64,000 nt of DNA from Cepaea nemoralis (GCA_014155875.1 JACEFZ010025839.1:1012501-1076500), one strand, 5' to 3'; positions 46,424 to 58,172 are shown, numbered from the stretch's first letter. Program-made: numbers and translations. Notes: a model not told the origin generated them from the letters alone.

Positions 46424-48252
46424 CACGACTTGACGTACCTACGCACGTCTCCAGTCATCCCTGGCCAATAGTAATGGCAGGAAATGCGCTGGAGAGTTGC
46501 CCCGACACCCATATGTCCACTGAAAGAAATGGTGTGTCCCATATGAAGAAGCTGTTCCCGATAAGCCTTAGGAACTACCAGCTGTCCATGCTGGCGATCC
46601 TCCACTCCGGCTCTCCGGTACAGTAACCGATTCTTCATATAATACTGACCCCGTCTTGGTGGGTCAGAACTTTTTGGCAACTGGTTGAAGCAAGGTTGCA
46701 AAGTAGCATCCTGGCTTTGAGCAGCTCGTAACTCCCCAGGCAAGGGATTCACGATCAAGGCCGGCGTCTGCTCATCCTCCGATTGAGATCTGGTTTGCAT
46801 CGCTCCTACGTACATGGGTTCGGTTGGAATCCCTAGAAAGACGTAGCGACAACCCAAGATCATTGGGAAGATTGGATCTAGCAGAACGGCTGCCTGTATA
46901 GTGCCGGTAACATATTTTGATTTGATGTCCACCTTCGCAATTGGAAGAGACATCGCTACCGCACTCTTTGTCGCCGTTTGAATCTCAATAGATTCCCCGG
47001 TTAGCTGCTCCGGACTCACTAAGTGTGATGAAATTACAGCCTCAAACTGCAGACCGGTGTCGTAGAGACACTCAACTGGTTGACCGTTCACAAGTACCGT
47101 TTCTACTACTGGTGGTTTTTCTAAATCTTTGTTCCCAAGATCCCTCCCTTCTACCTCCTTGTGAGACCCTTCCCCGGTTTCTACAAGACAAGCAGCATAG
47201 TGAGAGTCTTTCTGTTTACGCCGGCAATCAACCGTATTGTGTGTGGGAGATTTGCAATAGGCGCACCACTTTTCACTCCACTTTCTTTTAGGAGATCCAG
47301 GTGGACTCTTACCAGAGGGTTTCTTACTAGGAACTTTATCGAAAGGATCCTCCTTCTTAGTGTGAGCTGTTTTAGGGTTCTTCTTCTTTCCAGACCATGT
47401 GTCTGGTGGTCGGGGATTGGGTTGTGACAATTCCCCATTATCCCCATGAGCTAGCACATACCTTTCCGCCAACGTGTTGACTAGGTCTAACCTTTCTGCC
47501 CCATTTTCAAGCAAGAAGGTTTGCAATGGCTTAGGCATCATTCTCTTCATTTGGTCCACGACCACCAATTCTTCCAAACTTTCATAGTCGTTAGCAAATC
47601 CAGCTAATGACATCCACTTCAAAATGTAAGACTTCAGTCTGACACTGTAGGCTGCGAACATCTCTCCTGGCTCTCTCTTCGACTTTCTGAACTGTTGTCG
47701 ATAAGTATGAGCTGTCATCTGGAACCTTTTCAATAGTGCTTTCTCCAGAGCTTCATAGTCATTCTCCATACCAGGTGGCAACCTAGAATAGACCTCGTAC
47801 GCGGTCCCCCTCAGGCCCTGTGAGAGTTTCAAGTTCCATTTCCCTCGTTCCAATCCCATAGCCAAAGCCATCGACCGAAATCTGTGAAGATACTGGTCGA
47901 TCTTATCTTTGTGTTCATCGAACGGGAGCAATGGGAACTTCATTGCCTGGTATGGACCGCCACCAGAAGTTGTTGAGTCAGGGAGAACTGTGTCTCCCAC
48001 TGCACCGTCTCTTTCCTTGGCAGTTTGAGCTTTCAGCTCCAACTCTCTCATACGGAACTCATGGTCTCTGACTGCCTGCTCGGCCTCCATCTTCCTAACC
48101 TCAGCCTCCGCCTCAATCCTCTTGGCTTCGCGCACAGCCTGTCTGTAGTCTCTTTCCACCTCCTGCACATATTTCTGTAACTCCGCTCCATCATAACCCA
48201 TTTCACGCCCTGTAGCCTGTACGTCAGCGACATTAAACCCAGCTGATGCCAT
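46424..48252 (-). CDS. LTR element gag-protease and integrase zinc finger
   Basis: The first ATG is at 48252 (MASAGFNVADVQ). N-terminal charged coiled coil (about residues 25-80), then a gag core with PGEMFAAYSVRLKSYI and ELVVVDQMKRMMPKPL, resembling the SCAN/Gmr1 gag fold. Next a Cys-His knuckle CAYCKSPTHNTVDC (CX2CX4HX4C), an aspartic protease start CLYDTGLQFEAVIS with ILGCRYVFLGIP, and an integrase HHCC region (HMGHTISFSGHMGV ... YYWPGM). The frame is open for about 610 codons. Below 46421 it runs out of frame to 46303. Confidence 0.9.
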
Positions 48253-48476
48253 CTTAAACTCAGAGGGCAAGGGACGAGGTAATTGTCCAATAAAATTTTT
48301 CTCACAATTACACAACAAGTTACATTACACGACCACAACACGTCGTATGTCGGTCAGTCTGTGTCAGGAAGAGTATAGACAATAGCCAGGCACGGTAGGC
48401 AGAACCTATTGATAGAAAACAAGGATATCTGTCCCCTATCACTAAATCAGCCAGAACTCCACCAGGATTTCAAATA

Positions 48477-48494
48477 TCCCGCGACGTGCCCCCA
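48477..48494 (-). promoter_or_regulatory. Primer binding site of the LTR element
   Basis: Five nt after the 5' LTR the minus strand reads TGGGGGCACGTCGCGGGA. It begins with TGG, as expected for pairing with a tRNA 3' CCA. The first bases resemble tRNA-Pro-type sites, but the tRNA is not certain. Confidence 0.7.
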
Positions 48495-48499
48495 GAAAT

Positions 48500-50627
48500 T
48501 GTAACACGCTACGTGGAGGGTCCCAAATAGCCCGGTCACAATGTTTAATTAATCTTCTATAGCCCTGGCTGGAATAGGTCTTTACCTGCCAACCCTCCTC
48601 CGTTTTCCCTGGACTCACTGTCACGCTTCCTTTCGACCTAGGGACCTATTTCCTGCAGTGTTCTTCTGGCTGACACATAAATAACATGGCAGTCGTCAGA
48701 ACAACTTGGAAGTAATTTTATTAACCTAATCAAGAACAGCACAGGAACACATAAAGGCAGATAAACAGATAGATCTACACAGACACTACACTGGTAAAGT
48801 TTTGACACAGAGCCTCCAGTCACCACAGTCAAAGATCCAGCTTCAGATACTGTCTGATCTGTCCAGATATATCTCACCAAAGATGTCAGAATCTCCTTCC
48901 TTCTCCAGCAACTGGTTGTAGATTCCACAGGCTTTTGTAGAATCCAAGCGACTGGTGTGTTGAGGACTTCTGTTCATTGCCACATGAATTAATTCGGCAC
49001 CAGGTCTTCACTGACCTATGAAAAGCTTTACGGTTGCAGATACGGTGAGGTGTTCGTGGAGGGATAATGGATGAGTGCCTTTTAATGTCTGGTGTAAAAT
49101 GAGTATGCAAGAAAATCACTCTTAGGCTCCCTCCAGACAACAACTGCTCTCAGGCGTATGTTGTTGAAAAAAAACCGGCAATGCACCAGTCATGCAACAT
49201 GTCCTTGTCCTCACGACCTGGACCTTGCCTCTGTTTCGGAGTTAACCGCACCAAACCCTGAGTTGGCCTCGTCGGACATATTGGCGTTAGCCTAGAAGCA
49301 CTGGTGATAATGTCCGTTAGAAGACATAGTCACTTTCCATAGCAGAGGACCCTGGAGATGACAAACAAAACCTGAGCGACTGGGCTGACTCATGTATCAC
49401 ACAAATACAATATATGTAGTACCTGAATTACTGGGCCTGACCTGTCAGGTGGCCCCTGGATTGACCACGTCCGGGCTTGAGGAGACTTCCAGCTGGACGA
49501 AGTCCTGTGGTCTTTTTGCCCACACGACACACTCTCCACATTCATACCAAGCCTTTATTATGATTTGGCACAATCATTTCCATGCTTCCCTCTCACTTGC
49601 AAACCATGCCTTTCTCACAACTACGATCCTGTGGTGTGGTGTGCCAATTACTCTGTGTGTTTCTCCTCGTTACAAAAAGTATAGTATTGGGGTTGTATGG
49701 CACGCAGTGTAGTTCCCCATTCCCCGCAAGAATAGGAAAGAAGATACTACCCCTCCCGGCCGCTGCTCTTGTCTGAGCTGTCGCCGCAAGGTACCAGTAG
49801 TGCCCCACAGAACACCTAGATTTAGAGGAATGCAGGTTCTCTCAATGAGATAGAGAAGTCCATTATCTTCCCTACATCATCCTATCTAGTAACAGACGAA
49901 AGAGATAGTCCCGTGAATAGCCTCCTCTGGCTCAAGAAGATAGATCATAGATTGGTGGACTCCATCCCCAAAAATACCATAGCCATCCACTGAGTATATA
50001 CAACAGAAAGATGACAATCTGCCCAATTCAAGCCGTAGACAGAAAGATAGCAACAGCTCATCTGACGCCAAGAACAAATGAAATCCTCTGGGGAGATATA
50101 TTGTTCCGTTTCACTTCCCCGGCTATGCCAAGAACAAGACGCGCAGCCAAATCGGCTAACGGTCACCCCCTACCAACATGGCAAGACTGCTGTTTTGCCA
50201 TATCCTCTCCGTCGTTACAACAATAGAGATTTATAAGTACCAACTTTATTACAGCCTACGGTTACCTTTCTCCACCACCAGTAGGAGACCTTTTAATTGT
50301 CTCAGTAGTCTGTTGCACTTCTGTCGTTATCTTTAATTAACTTTGACAAGTTGCAACTTGCAAACGGTACTTGTTTGCCAGGCCATTAATTCTTAGCAGC
50401 CGCACCAGTGCACATTTGGCGCAAGGCGTTCCCTCGGGTTTACCCGAAACGAGAGACATATATCTACTCACTCCATGTAAGATTTGTGGCATGAAGATAA
50501 CCCAAAGAACTATCTTTCATGGATATTTGAGGGAACAAGAGAACTGAGAGCTTCCGAAAGCCGGTTCCCCTTGTTTACCAAGAATAACAGAATACATAAG
50601 GACATGGCCCACTGGCGTTTCGCTACA
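48500..50627 (-). repeat. 5' LTR of the Gmr1-like element
   Basis: 2128 bp, nearly identical to 41781-43906. It should contain the promoter of the element. Short ORFs within it are duplicated in both LTRs and show no known domain. Confidence 0.95.
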
Positions 50628-50632
50628 CCCGG
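50628..50632. repeat. Target-site duplication CCCGG (right)
   Basis: Matches 41776-41780 exactly and abuts the LTR end GCTACA. Confidence 0.9.
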
Positions 50633-50850
50633 TTCATTGCTCATCCGCTCTCCACTATAGCCCATTCTGCAAGCCTATCAGCTTGTTCCATTTCCTCTTA
50701 CACCCTCGTATCCTGGCACAAAAACATACCTGAGCTGTATTTAGCATGATATAGTATATGATCAGTAGTTTGAATGCTTGCACACATGTGTAACCTATCT
50801 TTAGCTTTTTGTATCTGTGTCAATAAGTCTGTTGTGTTTTGTCCGAATAT
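50633..50850 (-). pseudogene. LINE relic (RNase H part), other side of the LTR insertion
   Basis: Minus strand: RYVFVPGYEGVRGNGTS then stops, matching the FVPGHAGVQGNERADKLAG motif of the second LINE family. It continues at 41515-41775 when the LTR element and one CCCGG are ignored. Confidence 0.65.
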
Positions 50851-50874
50851 AAATGAAATCTAAATGTCAGCAGG

Positions 50875-51160
50875 AGATCAGCGTGGCTTGATGGATAAGA
50901 CCGCTCATTCTTAAACATCCGGTGTGCCGAGGTAGCGGGTTTAACCCCTACATCAGTCAGCTGGACTAAAATGTTGACTTCTTGTCCTTGATTTGTGGAC
51001 TTAAAATTACAAGTACCTCTGAAGTCGCAATGGGTTTGCTTGACGAATGACACTGGTAAAAGGGAAAGCTAATCCACACACAAATATCAGTGCAGTGCAC
51101 TAGAAGCAGTAGCGCATGTATGGATTACGCTTGAGTTTAAAGCTAGTGAACAAACAAAAC
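50875..51160 (+). mobile_element. tRNA-derived SINE family 1, near full-length
   Basis: Head AGCGTGGCTTGATGGATAAG (A-box-like), then GCGGGTTTAACCCCTAC (B-box-like). Body TGTCCTTGATTTGTGGAC, AGTACCTCTGAAGTCGCAAT and GGAAAGCTAATCCACACAC, and tail ATGGATTACGCTTGAGTTTA. This copy gives the family's true orientation. Its tail runs directly into the 88-bp satellite. Confidence 0.78.
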
Positions 51161-52990
51161 AACAAGACATTGTGAGCCAGCAGATTGAAATTAGTTACAC
51201 ATCTGTTGTGTCAACATCAACGTATTCCAAACTGGCAACAAACAAAACAACAAGACATTGTGAGCCAGCAGATTGAAATTAGTTACACATCTGTTGTGTC
51301 AACATCAACGTATTCCAAACTGGCAACAAACAAAACAACAAGACATTGTGAGACAGCAGATTGAAATTAGTTACACATCTGTTGTGTCAACATCAACGTA
51401 TTCCAAACTGGCAACAAACAAAACAACAAGACATTGTGAGCCAGCAGATTGAAATTAGTTACACATCTGTTGTGTCAACATCAACGTATTCCAAACTGGC
51501 AACAAACAAAACAACAAGACATTGTGAGACAGCAGATTGAAATTAGTTACACATCTGTTGTGTCAACATCAACGTATTCCAAACTGGCAACAAACAAAAC
51601 AACAAGACATTGTGAGCCAGCAGATTGAAATTAGTTACACATCTGTTGTGTCAACATCAACGTATTCCAAACTGGCAACAAACAAAACAACAAGACATTG
51701 TGAGCCAGCAGATTGAAATTAGTTACACATCTGTTGTGTCAACATCAACGTATTCCAAACTGGCAACAAACAAAACAACAAGACATTGTGAGCCAGCAGA
51801 TTGAAATTAGTTACACATCTGTTGTGTCAACATCAACGTATTCCAAACTCGCAACAAACAAAACAAGAAGACATTGTGAGCCAGCTGATTTAAATTAGTT
51901 ACACATCTGTTGTGTCAACATCAACGTATTCCAAACTGGCAACAAACAAAACAACAAGACATTGTGAGCCAGCAGATTTAAATTAGTTACACATCTGTTG
52001 TGTCAACATCAACGTATTCCAAACTGGCAACAAACAAAACAACAAGACATTGTGAGCCAGCAGATTTAAATTAGTTACACATCTGTTGTGTCAACATCAA
52101 CGTATTCCAAACTGGCAACAAACAAAACAAGACATTGTGAGCCAGCAGATTTAAATTAGTTACACATCTGTTGTGTCAACATCAACGTATTCCAAACTGG
52201 CAACAAACAAAACAACAAGACATTGTGAGCCAGCAGATTTAAATTAGTTACACATCTGTTGTGTCAACATCAACGTATTCCAAACTGGCAACAAACAAAA
52301 CAACAAGACATTGTGAGCCAGCAGATTGAAATTAGTTACACATCTGTTGTGTCAACATCAACGTATTCCAAACTGGCAACAAACAAAACAACAAGACATT
52401 GTGAGCCAGCAGATTTAAATTAGTTACACATTTGTTGTGTCAACATCAACGTATTCCAAACTGGCAACAAACAAAACAACAAGACATTGTGAGCCAGCAG
52501 ATTTAAATTAGTTACACATTTGTTGTGTCAACATCAACGTATTCCAAACTGGCAACAAACAAAACAACAAGACATTGTGAGCCAGCAGATTTAAATTAGT
52601 TACACATTTGTTGTGTCAACATCAACGTATTCCAAACTGGCAACAAACAAAACAACAAGACATTGTGAGCCAGCAGATTTAAATTAGTTACACATCTGTT
52701 GTGTCAACATCAACGTATTCCAAACTGGCAACAAACAAAACAACAAGACATTGTGAGCCAGCAGATTGAAATTAGTTACACATCTGTTGTGTCAACATCA
52801 ACGTATTCCAAACTGGCAACAAACAAAACAACAAGACATTGTGAGCCAGCAGATTGAAATTAGTTACACATCTGTTGTGTCAACATCAACGTATTCCAAA
52901 CTGGCAACAAACAAAACAACAAGACATTGTGAGCCAGCAGATTTAAATTAGTTACACATCTGTTGTGTCAAAATCAACGTATTCCAACCT
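51153..52990. repeat. 88-bp satellite-like array, about 21 units
   Basis: Units contain GACATTGTGAGCCAGCAGAT, TAGTTACACATCTGTTGTGT, CAACATCAACGTATTCCAAA and CTGGCAACAAACAAAACAAC. The period is 88 bp; one unit near 52125 has lost three bases. Variants GATTGAAATT versus GATTTAAATT are grouped in blocks, so local homogenisation is likely. Confidence 0.97.
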
Positions 52991-53230
52991 CACAACGGAC
53001 CTGATATGCATTTCAAATATATGTTTAACCTCAGTGCCTGGCTTTGAGACTGTTCTGGCTGGAACTTTATAAGTGACTGAGTGGTTCCAGCTTGTATAAT
53101 ATTTGTAGCTATACTGTTTTGTGAGTATTTAAATAAAACCACAGCAGAGTGGTTCATCTGTCTGTGGTATTCATAATAATTTGTGTTGTGTTAATATATC
53201 ATAGGTCAGTAAAAGTCTGATATGACTGAG
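52991..53230. other. Stretch after the satellite, nothing recognised
   Basis: Contains AATAAAACC near 53131 that could act as a poly(A) signal for some transcript, but no gene is attached. Confidence 0.35.
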
Positions 53231-53755
53231 CTACCATATGACAGTAGACGGTACGACCTGCTTTCTGTTAGCGCCGAATGTTGGACGGAGTTCACCAAAC
53301 CCGACACTCTACATTGTGCCAACGACTTCAGGTGGAGGAGTGCAATTGGGAGGATACAAGCCTTACCCTAGTGTGAGGAAATGCAACCTAAATACTAAAC
53401 GTTATGGCAGAGCAGACTAGGCCCTAAGCCTTGGTCGGCAACTGGTCTAGGATGGAAGCACTGGCAGGCGTACAGTTAGAGTACTGCTTTGCTGATCCAG
53501 CAGCTTCTGCAACTTGTCTTGTTCCAGGCTTATTGGTGTTACATTTCCTCTGGAGTAAACTAGACAGGCCAAGAAGGATCTTGCAGCATTGGCAATACTT
53601 GGTCTCTAAATTCAGCCCAGACTTTGTGTTATGGAGAGGTATAACTCCAGTTTACAAACTATTGACTATCAAGATGGCAAGGTGCCAGTCATGTCATGTT
53701 AATATATCATTCAATGTCTTGTTTTGTCATATCTAGGGAGAATTGTGAAGGCAGA
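53231..53755 (+). mobile_element. Dispersed repeat block shared with 60200-60520
   Basis: TCTGGAGTAAACTAGACAGG, CCCAGACTTTGTGTTATGGA and ATCAAGATGGCAAGGTG parallel TCTGGAATACACAAGACTAG, CCCAGACATTGTGTTGGAAT and GTCAAGACTGCAAGGTG at 60370-60510. Both blocks stand directly upstream of LINE RT relics, so they may be 5' UTR or ORF1-region remnants. No domain is recognised. Confidence 0.45.
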
Positions 53756-53764
53756 TGTCCCATG

Positions 53765-54262
53765 TATTATATTGAATGGATGTCTTCTTAGTAGACAAAG
53801 TATACTGATGTACTTGGGAATCACATTTGACAGGTGTATGTCTTAAGGATCATGTGGAGGCTTTGGTGGTGAAGGCTAGTAAGGGACTTAATGCACTGAG
53901 GGTGATGGCAGCAACCGGGGTAGATCAGAGGATGCTTTACAGGCTCTGTCAGCGGTTAATAATTTCAGTCATTGAGTATGCTTTGGGGCTTTTGACAGTA
54001 TCAAAGAGCTAGCTTGAAAGGTTGGAGTGCATACAGAATGCGGGTGATCCTGGGATGCACAAAAGATACACTAATTTTTTTCATGAGGCATATCCTGGCA
54101 CTACCAATAATGACGGACAAGCATAGGGTCCTTCAAGCCAAATTGTACCTGAGAATTGCTGCAGATAGGGATCATCCCCTGCATGAAGCCATGGATATGG
54201 TCAAGGGTCATAGACTGAGACAAGGTAGGTCTTGGATGGCACAGGCAAAAATATCTATACGT
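53765..54262 (+). pseudogene. LINE relic, second RNase H family, RT thumb region
   Basis: Plus strand: LKDHVEALVVKASKGLNALR, VMAATGVDQRMLYRLCQRL, VIEYALGLLTVSKS, RVILGCTKDT and HRLRQGRSWMAQA. These parallel the copy at 30370-30800. Internal stops and shifts show an old copy. Confidence 0.75.
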
Positions 54263-55770
54263 TAGTTAGTTAGTCGACAGATCTTCCTCATTGTACATCG
54301 AACCATTCAGTCTATAAGTGCTTGGATCCCCTCCTTAGCAAATCCCGCAGCGTGTAGCAGCTAACAATACCAGTTCTGTGTTGGTTTATCAATCTTCTTT
54401 GGCTTCCTGCATAGTGTTCTTGTTTGGCCACACCTCTTTTAATTTGCTGTTCTCGCAGTCTGACCATGGTTGTAGATTCACAGTCATCACTTGGTTCTCA
54501 CAAAAGTCTTACTCCTCGTAGAGCATTCAGAATGTCAGCCTGGTCCATGGCGTGTCCGCCCTCCACAGTAGCCTTACCTGCGAGCTTGTCAGCCCGCTCA
54601 TTTCCTTTTACTCCCACATGCCCTGGCATGAAGATGAAACTAATCTTTGCCAGCCGAGACCGCTCCAGAGACAGCAGCCACACTCTTTGGATTCACCCCG
54701 TCTCTACCCTCTTGAGCATGCTCATTGAGTCGCTAAGGACACGTGCCCTAGTGGATGTCTGTGCCTCGAGTCATGTTATTGCTTTACTTACTGCCATGAC
54801 TTCCATAGTCAGGTTACTTGTGGTCTCAGCAAAAGCACCAGAGTCCTCCTTCACGATTCTTCATACGGCCTGAGCCGTAAAGGCCCATGAGCTTCTCACA
54901 TGTCGGACTACCGATCTGTCTGTGTAGATACAGCATCACCGTCTAACGAATTCTCGAAAATCAATACTTGTACTTCCGCCTCCACAGCAGCCGGATTTTC
55001 TTGTCTGCATTTTCTGTCTAGTTGGATGCAAACAGAAATCTGTTGGCACTTGTACCCACTCCTCGCCAGGTTCTAAGTCCTCAAGTGCACATACCTGTTG
55101 AAGAATGTCTTCGGCTTGACCCATCCACGACCTTCCTATTTTTAACTTGCTGCCCTTCACCTTCGTAATTTCACTATGCTGTGGATGTTGTGTGTTTGCG
55201 TTAACTCTGAGGTAGGCACATGCTCTGCAAATTTGTATTCTGTCTTCAATGGTTGGAAAATCAAGAAGGTAGCACATCGCCCTGCATGCTGTATCTCTTG
55301 TACATCCAAGAATAATGCGCATAGCTTCGTTCTGTATCCTTTCCATCCTTTCTATCTGTTTACGGATGAGAGTCAGGATCGCCATCGCATACTCAAAAAC
55401 AGACATGACCAGCCCCTCGTATAGAAGACATAGATGGCACTGCTCACAGTTTGCTGCCACCATCACCCGCATCGCTGCCAAACCCCGCTTGGCCTTTGTT
55501 ATCACCTGGACTATGTGCTCATTATAAGCAAGGCTTCGATCAAAACATATCCCCAGGTAATTCATTGCCTGCGTTCTTTCCACCGTCTCTGAGTCCAGAT
55601 TTGCAGTTGGTGTTGGAGTGTTGACAATATGATTATTCAAAGAGAACCAAGTCACTGTTGCCTTTGTTGGGGTGACCATTGCCCCAGCTTCAACACACCA
55701 AGTACTTATGTGATTTAGTTTGGTTTGTAGTTCTACAGCACCTGATCTCTATCCTTACCCTGACGATAAA
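54263..55770 (-). mobile_element. LINE, second RNase H family, 5'-truncated copy
   Basis: The (GTTA)n 3' tail is at 54263-54275 and the same 3' end as 31666 follows. Coding pieces from 55679 down: TKATVTWFSLNNHIVN, MNYLGICFDRSLAYNEHIVQ, NEAMRIILGCTRDTACRAMC, GRSWMGQAEDILQQV, then ISFIFMPGHVGVKGNERADK. It starts at the VYRQG region near 55770. It abuts the relic at 53765-54262 head-on. A possible imperfect TSD (ATATCTATAC left, ATATTTATAC right) is weak. Frameshifts lie near 55000 and 54700-54950. Confidence 0.82.
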
Positions 55771-55859
55771 CTATATATTTATACAATATCTACAATATAT
55801 ATCTACAATATACAATATATACACGCCAGTTGTTTGATCTAGAGACCATCAATCATCTG

Positions 55860-56370
55860 AAAGATGTGTGACAGATTAAGAGCAGAATATATAAAGCAAA
55901 AGCTGCATTTAAAAAAAAATGAAAAGTATCTTATGCAATAAGTCACTATCCTTGAAAGTAAACAAGAGAGTGCTGAAATGTTATATTATATAGAACATGT
56001 TTTGCTGTATGGCAGTGAATCATGGAACATGATTTTATTTTTTTGCTTTTGCTTGGTTTGAACTACAACATATAGTGCACTTGACTAATTTTTGCGTGTG
56101 GATTAGCTTTCCCTATTACCAGTGTCCCTCGCCATCAGGTGAACCCACTCCGACTTCAGAGGTGCTTAACACATGAAATATTTAGAAGCAATGGAGTTGT
56201 GGTTCCTGAGATGAATGTAGCAAATACCTTGAACTGCCAGAGTAACTAACAATAATTGCCTGGAAGAGGAAACTGAAACAAGAAAATTATATACAGCTAT
56301 AAGAAAGATACAAACATAATTCTTTGGTCATGTTTTGAGCAGTAACAACCAAGAGAGTAGTTTAAACAGC
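55860..56370 (+). pseudogene. RTE-like LINE relic interrupted by a SINE
   Basis: HVLLYGSESWNM near 55995-56030 is followed, after the SINE at 56045-56167, by MKYLEAMELWFLR, then RKLYTAIRKIQT and FFGHVLSSNN. This is the 'LLYG.E.W' to 'FFGH' region of the RTE-like family. Confidence 0.65.
56045..56167 (-). mobile_element. SINE family 1, 5'-truncated copy inside a LINE relic
   Basis: TTTGCGTGTGGATTAGCTTT, CCAGTGTCCCTCGCCATCAG and CCACTCCGACTTCAGAGGTG match 13990-14070. The tRNA-like head is absent. Confidence 0.72.
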
Positions 56371-56639
56371 TTTCATATGCGGTGTCCACAAAGTATGTTT
56401 GGCATTAAGTGGACAAGATAAAATCACCATACCGATATATCTTGAAAAGATCGCGTGGCGTGGCAGTTTGTTCCATGCTCAGTCTTCGTAGACTTAGATC
56501 GATAGAACACATCAGGAGGTTAGACGATGGTAGAATACTAAAGAACATTTTTTTGGTGAATTCAATCAATCAATCATGTGCCATGCCGGAAGGCGTGGGC
56601 GGTCATGACTCGCCATTTCACTCGATCACCAGTGTCGTG

Positions 56640-57241
56640 GATCAGCTCAGTGTTCCTGTCTCGTCCATGCCATGTGGCCAAGCCATCCAGGTATTTTCCT
56701 CTCGGTCTTCCTCTTGGTCTGTTCCCCTCGGTCTGTTCCCCTCGATCTTGCCAGTTATCACTAAGTTCTCCAATCCATTTCTTCTCATAACATGTCCAAA
56801 AAATTTTGACTGTCTACGTCTAATTTCTCTAATCAGTTTACGATGTTCATTTGTCTCCTGTAGTACTTGGTCATTGGTTTTTCTGTCTGTCCATGGTATT
56901 CTTTGCATTTTCCTCAGAAACCACATTTCTGCAGCCATCAGATGCTTTTCAGCTTGACTGCTCATTGTCCAAGATTCACATCCATACAAAAGAACAGGCT
57001 CAATGTATCCCCTCAACACTCTTTTTCTCGTTTCAATTGACATCTTCTTATTGGTCAGAATGTTTTTCATCTTGCTAAAGGCTACTTTCGCCATGGCAAT
57101 TCTTGTTCTAATCTCTTCAAGGCATCTCCCATCAGATGTTATAACTGTTCCAAGATAATTGTACCGATTCACTTGTTGAAGAATATTTCCATTTACTTGT
57201 ATATTACATTGTGGCACTTCTTCCTTCCTACTGACGACCAT
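56640..57241 (-). pseudogene. RTE-like LINE C-terminal region, open but truncated
   Basis: About 199 open codons: NRYNYLGTVITSDGRCLEEI, RTRIAMAKVAFSKMKNILTN, GYIEPVLLYGCESWTMSSQA, MWFLRKMQRIPWTDRKTNDQ, IREIRRRQSKFFGHVMRRNG and RPRGTDQEEDREENTWMAWP. This is the post-catalytic part of an endonuclease-RT LINE; the RT palm and endonuclease are missing. It is better preserved than other RTE relics here. Confidence 0.75.
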
Positions 57242-57831
57242 AACCTGCTAAAAGATCTCTGGATTGGCCTCTACTACGGTACAAAGATGTATTTGCGTGG
57301 CGTGATTGACACAAGCATTGCTATTGCACCTTTGTAGCAAGTCGCCGCCGATCGAATGAAGCGAAAAAATTAGGAATAGGATACAGACAAACGAGAAAAT
57401 GATCAGACAATGAGCGCGTGAGATGTCAGATGATGCTTGATGGTGGAAATGACCGTGTGTTCACATATACCATTGTGGACGAACATTTACCTCGCGAATT
57501 GGTTTGATCAGGCACATTCGCTATCGCCATGGCTTGTAGTTATTATGCCATGTTTTTGAAGCACGATGTAACAAACTATCGTCTGTCAAGACAACAAAGT
57601 GCCGGGGCAGCAATGAGAAACACAAGAAGGTAAATAAAGATAGAAATGAATAAATAGCAGATACGTGAAGGGAACAAGAACAAATAATGCAACTTTTGCT
57701 TTCCGAATACTAATAGAGACATCGATTATGACACAGAAAGGTCTTGTGCATTATAGCTTACACCTCGGCATTTGAGACTGTACATTATGAAATGATCAAA
57801 GCAACTGAAGCAAGGCAAGAATGTGTTCTGA

Positions 57832-57837
<6 letters not shown>
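57242..57837. other. Unassigned stretch
   Basis: No conserved coding segment, RNA gene or repeat recognised. Confidence 0.4.

Positions 57838-57921
<84 letters not shown>
57836..57921. repeat. (CT)n microsatellite
   Basis: About 85 bp of uninterrupted CT dinucleotide. Confidence 0.98.
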
Positions 57922-57926
<5 letters not shown>

Positions 57927-58172
57927 TAATACTGAAATATCACAGATAACCAGGAATAAGAGTTGGAGGTTATAATATAAACAATCTGCCTTTTGCAGAT
58001 AGTGTACCATATAGACTGTCTGCCTTATGCAGATATTGATGGCTAAAAATGATGACTAACAAAATATTGATAGTCACAATAACTAGACAGCGTCTTTGGC
58101 TTTGGATTAGTGAACGCAGTTTTACAATACCGACATACTATACACAATAACAATACTGGCAACGCTGATCAT

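Larger units (their letters stand above)
41781..50627 (-). mobile_element. Gmr1-like Ty3/gypsy LTR retrotransposon, complete
   Basis: 8.85 kb, minus strand, flanked by 5-bp duplications CCCGG. The two LTRs are about 2.1 kb (41781-43906 and 48500-50627), begin TGTA and end TACA, and differ at only a handful of sites that I could spot. The inner part has PBS, gag, protease, integrase, RT, RNase H and a polypurine tract. Integrase comes before RT, unlike most Ty3/gypsy elements and as in Gmr1-like ones. Three 1-nt excesses at homopolymers break pol. No envelope ORF is seen. The element sits inside an older LINE relic. Confidence 0.93.
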
